A program made the position numbers and the translations under genes. This document shows positions 36,860 to 43,764 of a stretch of DNA of 64,000 nt, one piece after another; within the stretch, counting starts at the first letter, position 1; every line of letters starts with the position of its first letter. The notes beneath the pieces were generated by a model, which saw nothing but the letters and a program-made list of their open reading frames with translations, made no database searches and was not told the DNA's origin. This stretch comes from Leptospira bouyouniensis (GTDB taxonomy: Bacteria; Spirochaetota; Leptospiria; Leptospirales; Leptospiraceae). The stretch covers positions 558,001 through 622,000 of the forward strand of contig NZ_RQFT01000003.1 in NCBI RefSeq assembly GCF_004769525.1. The letters run 5' to 3'.

Positions 36860-38143
36860 TTGTTTGATTCCTTATTTGGTAAGGACATCTATTGGTATGG
36901 TGTCCAAGCAATTTCACTCATAGAAACTGGAGAATTACATTCTCCAGATCGTTCTCCTGTTTTTCACATTGTTGCCCTCGTTTTTCGGTTTTTAGGAACC
37001 AACGACCAAAGTTTATTTGTATTTCAATTACTAACAGTCATTTGGTTATTAACCTGTTTATATTTGGCTAGGTACTTACTCAAATCATCAAATGAATCTT
37101 GGAATCCGTTACCAAGTGTTATGGTTTTTGTTTTGGGTTTTCTTTATCCAAAACAAGCTTGGGCACTTGGATTTCTCCTTTTGACATATGGTATTTACTT
37201 TTCAGATCGATTCACAAGAAAATATGGTAAATGGTTGATTGTTGGAATCTTTTTTCTATGCACAACTTGGTTTCATACCATGGTAGGGGTTTTGGGACTA
37301 GGACTTTGGTGTATTTATAAAATTCCAAGAAAGTATGATTTAATTCTATTTTTGATTTTGGTCATCGTCCCATATTTGCTTCCTACAAATGATAATGACC
37401 GTTTTGTGGTGGATGGTAAAACCTTTCCAATCTATGCAGCATATGAAATAATGGGTATTGGGATTTTGTGGGATTGGATTGTATTGATTTTTGGAAAAAA
37501 TGTTCCAGATCGATACCTTTCCATTCGCCTTAACCTTGGTTTGATCGGAATGTTTCTCGTTCTACCGTTGTTTCATTTTGCCGATATCCAATTTCGAATT
37601 TTAATCTCTTTTCTACTTGTGACAGAAATTTTTTCCCAATTCAATTCCAAACAAGTTCTCATTACAGCTGTTAGTTTTGGGTTGTGGTTCTTTGTTTTGA
37701 TCCAAACTCCCAATTTATTTCGTTACCCTTATGAAACTATGTGGATTCCAGGGGAAAAAGCCGCATCTGTTTCGAGTAATGGTCTGCTTGTTGCACACCA
37801 TGGTTTCTGCGAATACTATCATTTTCAATTTAGAAAGGATTGTATGTCTTGGGAGCCAGATGACAAAGCCATTTCGGAACTTCCTAGAGGAACGCAAGTG
37901 TATCGACTTGTATATGGCATCCGAATGGAAAACCTCCGTGCCAGTAAAGAGAATGGAAATCCAATTTTTTCTCTCATAGAACCCATGGGTGAATACCAAC
38001 TCGTATTGGAGAATGATTGGCAACATTACCGTCATTGGTTAGAAAAAAGAAATTCGAAACTAATATCGATTGCCAAGTCTTGGAAAAATCCATATCGTAA
38101 ACGGCCAGGATTCATTCAGAGAAAACAAAAATATGGGATTTAG
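36860..38143 (+). CDS. Polytopic membrane protein, GT-C-like
   Basis: A 427-residue protein with about nine membrane helices and a soluble C-terminal part (about 300-427). The best start is TTG at 36860, only five bases after the previous stop; there is no clear ribosome-binding site, and a typical first helix is missing, so the start is uncertain. The opening, with ISLIETGELHSPDRSPVFH, resembles the first loop of GT-C family glycosyltransferases and related proteins. Sugar transfer is a guess. It overlaps the VanW gene by 11 bases. Confidence 0.65.
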   Translation: MFDSLFGKDIYWYGVQAISLIETGELHSPDRSPVFHIVALVFRFLGTNDQSLFVFQLLTVIWLLTCLYLARYLLKSSNESWNPLPSVMVFVLGFLYPKQAWALGFLLLTYGIYFSDRFTRKYGKWLIVGIFFLCTTWFHTMVGVLGLGLWCIYKIPRKYDLILFLILVIVPYLLPTNDNDRFVVDGKTFPIYAAYEIMGIGILWDWIVLIFGKNVPDRYLSIRLNLGLIGMFLVLPLFHFADIQFRILISFLLVTEIFSQFNSKQVLITAVSFGLWFFVLIQTPNLFRYPYETMWIPGEKAASVSSNGLLVAHHGFCEYYHFQFRKDCMSWEPDDKAISELPRGTQVYRLVYGIRMENLRASKENGNPIFSLIEPMGEYQLVLENDWQHYRHWLEKRNSKLISIAKSWKNPYRKRPGFIQRKQKYGI

Positions 38144-39014
38144 GTTTCGAAAACACATTCCTGGATTATTCCCCAAAAAAGTTCACAGAAGTGAACTCCG
38201 TCTCTTCTTAGGAAAATTGTATTTCCAATGGAAAAGAAACTTTGTTTGGTTATGCGAACAGAAATTCTTCGCTAAAAAAATTGTGGAATCGAAACTTATT
38301 GAGAAAGAATTTCCAATTTCTATAGTTTCACACAATTCTCCCATCTATCGAAAACTGAAAGATGTTCCTATGTACCTCCAAGAAAATAAAAAAGTCAATT
38401 TATCAATCGCCTTACAAAAGATAAATGGAATCCTTTTGGAACCAGACCAAGTTTTTTCTTTTTGGTATTTAGTGGGGAAACCTACGAAACGAAAAGGTTA
38501 TTTGCCAGGGATGCAGCTTAAGAATGGCGGGTTTGTGGAAAGAACAGGTGGTGGTCTTTGCCAAATGGCAAATTTAATTTATTGGATGACACTCCACTCG
38601 CCACTCACGGTAAAAGAAAGATGGCGGCATAGTTTTGATATCTTTCCTGATTCCAACCGAACACTTCCCTTTGGATCGGGGGCTACCTTGTCTTATAATT
38701 ACATCGACCTACAAATTCAAAATACAACCAAACAACCGTTTGTGTTACATATTTGGATTCAAAATGATCATTTAAATGGTGAATGGAGAACGGATCGTGA
38801 AATCCCTTACTCTTACTCCGTTTATGAATCATACCATGCTTTCCATGCCGAGCCTTATGGTGGTTATACACGTAGGAATACTATTCGTAGAAAGGTTTTC
38901 TTAAAATCCACAAAGGAAATAGTGGATGACCAATTGGTCACAGAAAATATCGCTTGGATGATGTATGAACCATTATTAGAATCAGATCAAAGGAAAAATG
39001 ATCCCACACAGTGA
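38133..39014 (+). CDS. VanW-family protein
   Basis: About 293 residues from the ATG at 38133; a longer frame from 38070 lies inside the previous gene. The VanW domain has NLSIALQKINGILLEPDQVFSFW, GKPTKRKGYLPGM and the signature GGGLCQMANLIYW, then the hydrophobic/charged C-terminal half. VanW occurs in some glycopeptide-resistance clusters and in many cell-envelope proteins, but its biochemical role is not settled. Here it is two genes from the GT-C-like protein and discoidin gene and just upstream of a VanX-like dipeptidase. Confidence 0.85.
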   Translation: MGFRFRKHIPGLFPKKVHRSELRLFLGKLYFQWKRNFVWLCEQKFFAKKIVESKLIEKEFPISIVSHNSPIYRKLKDVPMYLQENKKVNLSIALQKINGILLEPDQVFSFWYLVGKPTKRKGYLPGMQLKNGGFVERTGGGLCQMANLIYWMTLHSPLTVKERWRHSFDIFPDSNRTLPFGSGATLSYNYIDLQIQNTTKQPFVLHIWIQNDHLNGEWRTDREIPYSYSVYESYHAFHAEPYGGYTRRNTIRRKVFLKSTKEIVDDQLVTENIAWMMYEPLLESDQRKNDPTQ

Positions 39015-39079
39015 TTTGCTCAGTTGTATCCATTTTGCAATTATATTTGGAATAAAATAAGTGGAAGTGAGCAGGAAAG

Positions 39080-39850
39080 ATGGAAGGTCGTGGTATGTTT
39101 AAAAATTCTGAAATTCGTATCAATCAATTGCATAATAGAATCGTAACTTCCTTAAAAATGGTTATAAAGAGTTCCTATCTCCCTTTTCTTTTTCTAACAA
39201 TCCTAAGTTTTTCAATACACAGTGAGGAAACGAAACTCATCGTTTTTGACAAAAAGGCCTATCTACATTCTGCTACAAAAGATCCAAATCGTGTTTTGGT
39301 TAACTTAGAAACCATTCCCCAAATTGTTTTGGAAATTCGTTATGCCACAGACAACAATTTCTCGGGTAGGAAGATTTACACCCTCGGTAAGGCCTTTGCT
39401 AGAAAACGAGTCGCAGAGGCTCTCCGCAATGCCCAAATGGATTTTTTAAAACAAGGATATTCGATTCAGGTTTACGATGCATATAGACCATATCGCGCGA
39501 CTGTTACGTTTTATGAATTGATCAAGGATACTCGTTATGTGGCATCTCCCAAAACCGGATCAAGACATAACAAAGGTTGTGCGATCGATTTAACTTTGGT
39601 AGATAACAAAACGAAACAGGAATTACAAATGCCAACCGAATATGATTCCTTTGAAAAAGCAGCTTGGGCGAATGCTCCGGTATCTGATCCAATGATCAAA
39701 CAAAACAGAGACAAACTCATCGCCGGGATGAGCCGATTTGGATTTAGAGTCAACAAAACGGAATGGTGGCATTTTGATTTTTTGGATTGTGCAGGGTATG
39801 AAGTATTGGACATTCCATTTGAAGAGTTACAAGATGATGGTGTAAGGTAA
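39080..39850 (+). CDS. D-alanyl-D-alanine dipeptidase (VanX-type, M15D)
   Basis: A 256-residue zinc peptidase. The hydrophobic signal SSYLPFLFLTILSFSIHSEE begins well inside the frame, so starts at 39095 (good GGAAGG upstream) or 39158 are also possible. VanX motifs are VYDAYRPYRAT, SRHNKGCAIDLTL (His and Asp zinc ligands) and EWWHFDF (Glu base and His ligand). It splits D-Ala-D-Ala in the periplasm, which supports cell-wall turnover and use of D-Ala. No vanA/vanH ligase genes are nearby, so glycopeptide resistance is not implied. Confidence 0.9.
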   Translation: MEGRGMFKNSEIRINQLHNRIVTSLKMVIKSSYLPFLFLTILSFSIHSEETKLIVFDKKAYLHSATKDPNRVLVNLETIPQIVLEIRYATDNNFSGRKIYTLGKAFARKRVAEALRNAQMDFLKQGYSIQVYDAYRPYRATVTFYELIKDTRYVASPKTGSRHNKGCAIDLTLVDNKTKQELQMPTEYDSFEKAAWANAPVSDPMIKQNRDKLIAGMSRFGFRVNKTEWWHFDFLDCAGYEVLDIPFEELQDDGVR

Positions 39851-39855
39851 TACGA

Positions 39856-40437
39856 ATGAACAAACGAATTTTACTCTTGTATTTGATTGTATCTAATTCT
39901 CTCTTTGCAAAGACCAAGAGTCTTACCTCCTTTGAAGAAAATGGATTGTACGGATTTAAAGACAAAAAAGGAAATGTGATTATTCAACCCCAATATGAAC
40001 AAACAATGGAATTCACTAGCACCGGTGTGTCCTTCGTTGTTTCAAAAAATAAATGGGTTTGTATCGATCAAAAAAACAATGTATTACTCGAAAGTTTTCT
40101 GTATGACAATGGTCCTGACTACCTTTCTGAGAAGCTCGCAAGGTTTGTGGAAAATGGGAAAATGGGATTTCATAACGAACGTTGCCAAAAGGTCATTGTT
40201 GCAACTTATGATTTTGTATATCCTTTTGAAAATGGACATGCGATTGTATGTAACGGATGTGAGTTGAAACCAGAAGGAGAACACAAACGAATTGTGGGTG
40301 GTTTGTATGGACTTATTAATCGAAAAGGAAAATTGGTGGTGCCGGTCCTATATGATGCGATCCTTTCTTTCGATGCCAAAAAACGATTGGTCGAAGTGAA
40401 GGAAGCTGGGAAGACTAGAAAGTTGAAAATGGAATAG
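39856..40437 (+). CDS. WG-repeat protein, exported
   Basis: A 193-residue protein with a short signal peptide (MNKRILLLYLIVSNSLFAKT) and about four WG-type repeats. The recurring unit is a G-[FL]-[KI]-[DN]-[KR]-[KG]-G-[NK] turn followed by P-x-Y-[DE], as in YGFKDKKGNVIIQPQYE and YGLINRKGKLVVPVLYD. Such repeats form small beta modules in surface or periplasmic proteins of unknown role. It starts five bases after the dipeptidase gene. Confidence 0.8.
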   Translation: MNKRILLLYLIVSNSLFAKTKSLTSFEENGLYGFKDKKGNVIIQPQYEQTMEFTSTGVSFVVSKNKWVCIDQKNNVLLESFLYDNGPDYLSEKLARFVENGKMGFHNERCQKVIVATYDFVYPFENGHAIVCNGCELKPEGEHKRIVGGLYGLINRKGKLVVPVLYDAILSFDAKKRLVEVKEAGKTRKLKME

Positions 40438-40823
40438 GAATGGGTAAGAATTTTTCTTATCATTTTAAGAATTTAGAAATATATTTCCTCTTTTCGAGCG
40501 ATTCCAGTTTTGTCGAATGACTGCACCTACAGCAGTCGAAATTTATACTCTCTCTTCGAGAGGTATTTTGAAATTAGAGCCGTAGTATCGATAATTTGAA
40601 CACAACAGTTGATAAGTGAAAATTTAAATAATCGTTTTGACGCTAAACGCCTGTTGGTCGGACAAATTAGCTTCAAATTGCAAAAAAAAAGTTATCTTTG
40701 ATCAATCTCACTCAATTTTTTTTAATTGTGTTTGGATAGATTTTTAAGGAAAATTTCAAATTTGATTGTGAGAATTTTTAATTAGAATTTATGATTCAAT
40801 AAAAAAAGAAATGGAATAATGTG
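40438..40823. other. 386-bp intergenic region with small hairpins
   Basis: No credible gene is seen. Small hairpins lie at 40519-40537 (GACTGC/GCAGTC, 7-base loop) and 40550-40562 (CTCTC/GAGAG, 3-base loop), and the last 150 bases are very AT-rich. Promoter activity for the small gene at 40824 is likely here, but no clear -35/-10 pair stands out. Confidence 0.5.
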
Positions 40824-41090
40824 ATGTTCAAAGCGAGTTTAAAACCAATGACAAAGCGTCAGCTTCAGGAGATGAGAAGAAAGGCTCAGGAAATGTTAGA
40901 TAACCCCGATTGGCCGGAGGAAATTGAAGAGATAGAGTATTCTGATGAGGACTCTCTAGCAATAAAAATCTATTTGGAGCATTTGGATTTGATCATGCAA
41001 GAATTAAAGATAGATTTTGCTACGGCAATATTGAACCCTCCAGTTTCCCTTCGGTCTAAAAACATACCAAGATCTTTGCTCGAACTTTAG
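40824..41090 (+). CDS. Small acidic/helical protein of unknown function
   Basis: About 88 residues from the ATG at 40824. The first 30 residues are helical and basic (PMTKRQLQEMRRKAQEML), followed by an acidic stretch (PEEIEEIEYSDEDSL) and another helix (IKIYLEHLDLIMQELKI). There is no signal peptide. Codon use looks like its neighbours, but the gene is isolated, next to the dispersed repeat. It could be an antitoxin-like or phage-derived small protein, but no partner is seen and reality is not certain. Confidence 0.5.
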   Translation: MFKASLKPMTKRQLQEMRRKAQEMLDNPDWPEEIEEIEYSDEDSLAIKIYLEHLDLIMQELKIDFATAILNPPVSLRSKNIPRSLLEL

Positions 41091-41156
41091 ATTTTGTGAT
41101 TCAGTGAAATTTGAATTTTTAATTTCCAGTTTTGATCCTCCATCCAACCGATCCCT

Positions 41157-41270
41157 GCGCCAGCGATTGTAGCGGAAATCCTTTCGTGAAGCGAAAGATT
41201 GGAGCGTAAAGCGCGGTCGATTTGGAATCGATTTCGAATGAACTATCAATTCGAGGCGCCAAGAATTGAT
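41157..41270. repeat. Dispersed palindromic repeat, copy B
   Basis: The core is GTAGCGGAAATCC, then CTTTCG-TGAAG-CGAAAG (41181-41197), then ATTGGAGCGTAAAGC, matching copy A at 30410 with the inner stem changed on both sides. A flanking 8-bp inverted repeat (ATCAATTC at 41245, GAATTGAT at 41263) brackets the same GAGGCGCC that ends copy A. No gene covers it. Confidence 0.8.
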
Positions 41271-41358
41271 TCGAAGCAAATAGATTGCGAGTGTTAAGCG
41301 AACAATTCAAAACTTTTATTCGATTTATATTACTAAATGAAATGCGCAAAGATTTGGA

Positions 41359-41784
41359 TTATTTTAAATGCGGTTGGAAACTTGGCAAAAAGAATTGGTA
41401 ATCTTTTTTTCCAATTTGGATGAGCCGAAACGTCTCTTCTTCTGTTTCCAATTGAATTTGGCCAAAAAACCAACCGAGTTTTGTTGACGTGTTTTGTAAT
41501 TTTACGAAGTCAATTGGGATGTGCGTTGGGTTTCCTAACATTGGATTACGGAGCAAATGGATTTGTTTGTCCGTGAGAACCAGTAACCATTTTCCCGCCG
41601 TATGTTTTTGTTGTTTTGTTTCCAAAAGGCCAATGGTATACCCTTGGATGGTTTCATCCTCTTGAAGGTACTGGTTTAGGATTTTAAATTCAGGCACATA
41701 CAAAAATAGAACGTCGACACTGATTTCAGGGTGATTGGAAAGTAAAGTTTGGATTTGTGATTTGATTTGGTCCGAAGTTTGCAT
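41359..41784 (-). CDS. Small PH-domain-like protein
   Basis: A 141-residue cytoplasmic protein. The C-terminal 85 residues (about 50-135: GYTIGLLE, GKWLLVLTDKQIHLLRNP, IPIDFVKLQNTSTKLGWFFGQI, RLIQIGKKDYQFFL) fit a bacterial pleckstrin-homology (YokE-like) domain, with the typical LTDKRI-type strand and final helix. The N-terminal 45 residues are helical. Function unknown; the gene stands alone. Confidence 0.68.
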   Translation of the reverse strand: MQTSDQIKSQIQTLLSNHPEISVDVLFLYVPEFKILNQYLQEDETIQGYTIGLLETKQQKHTAGKWLLVLTDKQIHLLRNPMLGNPTHIPIDFVKLQNTSTKLGWFFGQIQLETEEETFRLIQIGKKDYQFFLPSFQPHLK

Positions 41785-41846
41785 TATTTTCCTTTCACCT
41801 CAAGGTAGAAGTGCCAATTGTGTATGTTTGTTCCAACTTTGGCAAT

Positions 41847-41882
41847 AAAAAAGGCACCCAACTTTCGTCAGATGCCTTTTTT
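41847..41882. terminator. Bidirectional intrinsic terminator
   Basis: A 10-bp stem (AAAAAAGGCA and TGCCTTTTTT) with a 16-base loop gives a T-run on both strands. It ends the minus-strand lipase-MaoC operon, whose last stop is at 41927. Confidence 0.83.
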
Positions 41883-41926
41883 GATGTAAATTAAAATTTC
41901 CGAATCTTATTTGAGATTCAAAATTT

Positions 41927-42346
41927 TTAAACTGCGTTGACGACTAAATCTCCACCAGCCTTCACTTCGCCAGCTTCGTTTTTTGCTTCTACGAGAACTG
42001 TCACAGTTTTTTTACCATCTTTTTCAAATTTCTTTTTGATGGTTCCAACAACTGTTAGTTTTTCGCCAAGTTTTGTCATCGCTTTGAAAGTCACACCAAA
42101 GTATGCGATGTCTTTTTGGTCTGCCCAAGAAGTACAAAGCCTTCCTACTTGTGCCATCACGTACATACCGTGAGAGATAGTTCCATCTAGACCTGCTTTC
42201 CTTGCGAAATCAGGATCATTGTGAATGGGGTTAAAATCTCCAGATGCCCCCGCATAACGAACTAAATTTGCATGTTCGATCACAGGAACGTCTAGCGGAG
42301 GAAGAGTTTGACCAACTTCTACTTTATCAAATTGAATTTTTGCCAT
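41927..42346 (-). CDS. MaoC-like dehydratase/hydratase
   Basis: A 139-residue hot-dog-fold protein. The hydratase motif is YAGASGDFNPIHNDPDFARKAG with the Asp-His pair, followed by GTISHGMYVMAQVGRL. Members hydrate enoyl-CoA or dehydrate 3-hydroxyacyl thioesters. The start has AAGGAGG seven bases upstream. It follows a second MaoC-type gene by 17 bases. The two resemble the HadA/HadB arrangement, in which one subunit carries the catalytic residues and the other binds the acyl chain. Confidence 0.87.
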   Translation of the reverse strand: MAKIQFDKVEVGQTLPPLDVPVIEHANLVRYAGASGDFNPIHNDPDFARKAGLDGTISHGMYVMAQVGRLCTSWADQKDIAYFGVTFKAMTKLGEKLTVVGTIKKKFEKDGKKTVTVLVEAKNEAGEVKAGGDLVVNAV

Positions 42347-42363
42347 TGTTTGCCTCCTTGGAA

Positions 42364-42801
42364 TTAATCCTTACGAATGAAAATCGCCATCTCTGCAGAG
42401 AGAATTGGATCATCTTTTTCGTCGAAAATGGTGGTTTTGAAAGTTACGATTTCTGCTCTTCCCACTTTAACGTCAGAAATCTCAGATTGTGCGTACACTT
42501 TGCCCGGATATAGGATTTTATGGTACGTGTATTCTTCTTTCAAGTGAAGGATTTTGGAAAGGTCGATCCCAAGTTCGGCCATATCGTTCCAAATCTTTGG
42601 GTATCCCCAAAACATGATGACTGTAGGGAAAGTTGGTGGAGCGGGAACATCTGAGTATCCTGCTTTTTTTGCTTCTTCTACGTCAAAATAGATAGGGTTT
42701 TTTTCGTTGATGGCGAGGCAAAATTCTTTGATTTTTCCTCGTTCCACTGTGAAATCAAAACGATCTAGTTTTCTTCCAACTATATCTTTTGTTATTGCCA
42801 T
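42364..42801 (-). CDS. MaoC N-terminal-like (FAS1-type dehydratase) subunit
   Basis: About 145 residues from the ATG at 42801 (MAITKDIVG), which has AAGGAG nine bases upstream; the longer frame places that site inside the gene. The sequence [50 protein letters not shown] matches the non-catalytic HadA-like half of mycobacterial-type dehydratases. It probably pairs with the next gene product to make a heterodimeric enoyl-CoA hydratase. It starts 13 bases after the lipase stop. Confidence 0.85.
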   Translation of the reverse strand: MAITKDIVGRKLDRFDFTVERGKIKEFCLAINEKNPIYFDVEEAKKAGYSDVPAPPTFPTVIMFWGYPKIWNDMAELGIDLSKILHLKEEYTYHKILYPGKVYAQSEISDVKVGRAEIVTFKTTIFDEKDDPILSAEMAIFIRKD

Positions 42802-42814
42802 TGGCATTTTCTCC

Positions 42815-43681
42815 TTAGTGTTTGTCGATCCAAGCAACTAATTCTTGTAAGACGATAGCTCTGTCTTTAGGAAGTTCGTTCATGGTTTCATGGTATAATT
42901 CATCAAAAAGTCTTTTGGTTTTGTCTTTGGACGCAACACGTTCAAAGGCATCGTTTGTCCCTTCAGGGAGAGCAATTTGGTCCTCTTTCCCATGGAACAT
43001 GTAAATTGGCACTTTGATTTTTTCGGCAGATTCCAAAGCAAGTGTATAACAATTGAGAAGGTAATCGCCTAGATAAGCACAAACATTTCCATGTACAAGT
43101 GGGTCCTTCACGTAAGCATCAACTACTGATTTGTCACGAGAAATGAGATTCACATTAAGACCAGTTGGGATAGTGAGAGTCGGGAGCGCTTTAGCTAAAA
43201 AACCACCTGCTGCTTTTTTAATGTCCATCACGATATCAGTTTTCACTTTTATGGGAAGGGCACTGCAGATATAAGCATCCAAATCATTTTGGTAGTTGTC
43301 AGTGGCTGTGTATAAGAAAGTGATGGCAGCACCCATAGAGTGACCGAGTAAAGTGACTTTACTAACACCTTCATTTTGTTTGGCGATATCAATCAGTTGT
43401 TTTAAGTCGGCAAAAAAATCAGAAAAATGAGTGATGACACCACGACGTCCATCGGACTTACCATGGCCTCGACAGTCGATCAGGTAAATTGCATAATTAC
43501 GTTCCGCCATCGCTTCCAATAAAAAATTATAACGACCACCATGTTCCCCGATCCCGTGGTGGACAACGAGCACTCGTTTGACACCTGACTTTGGTCGGTA
43601 GATTTGGTAATAAATTTTACCACCATCTTTGTTTTGAAAGGTAGACTCCACGCGGGAGTAGGCTTGTTCCCAATTGCTCAT
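42815..43681 (-). CDS. Monoacylglycerol lipase-like alpha/beta hydrolase
   Basis: About 288 residues from the ATG at 43681 ([10 protein letters not shown]); the open frame reaches 43753 but the extension is not family-like. The oxyanion region is [13 protein letters not shown], the nucleophile elbow [10 protein letters not shown], the Asp is in [10 protein letters not shown], and a late His in ELYHETMNE. These are the marks of the lysophospholipase/monoacylglycerol lipase group. It would release fatty acids from monoglycerides, feeding the MaoC pair encoded just downstream in the same operon. Confidence 0.88.
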   Translation of the reverse strand: MSNWEQAYSRVESTFQNKDGGKIYYQIYRPKSGVKRVLVVHHGIGEHGGRYNFLLEAMAERNYAIYLIDCRGHGKSDGRRGVITHFSDFFADLKQLIDIAKQNEGVSKVTLLGHSMGAAITFLYTATDNYQNDLDAYICSALPIKVKTDIVMDIKKAAGGFLAKALPTLTIPTGLNVNLISRDKSVVDAYVKDPLVHGNVCAYLGDYLLNCYTLALESAEKIKVPIYMFHGKEDQIALPEGTNDAFERVASKDKTKRLFDELYHETMNELPKDRAIVLQELVAWIDKH

Positions 43682-43764
43682 AGATGTCAAGGATGGACGA
43701 TGGAAACCTAAAAAGAAACAACTTTTCCTATTCTTAGGAAACCTGTTTTGCAAACTGGTTCCAA

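Noticed and set aside
35562..40437. Vancomycin-resistance cluster
   Set aside because: VanW and VanX-type proteins are present but there is no D-Ala-D-Lac ligase, VanH or VanRS; the dipeptidase family is widespread in wall recycling.
40500..40700. Integron attC-like site
   Set aside because: The small hairpins and the nearby TGTTGGTC do not give a proper pair of RYYYAAC/GTTRRRY boxes, and no integrase or gene-cassette array is seen.
41004..41279. Minus-strand open frame opposite the small gene and repeat copy B
   Set aside because: It runs through the palindromic repeat, has no ribosome-binding site and no protein-like pattern.
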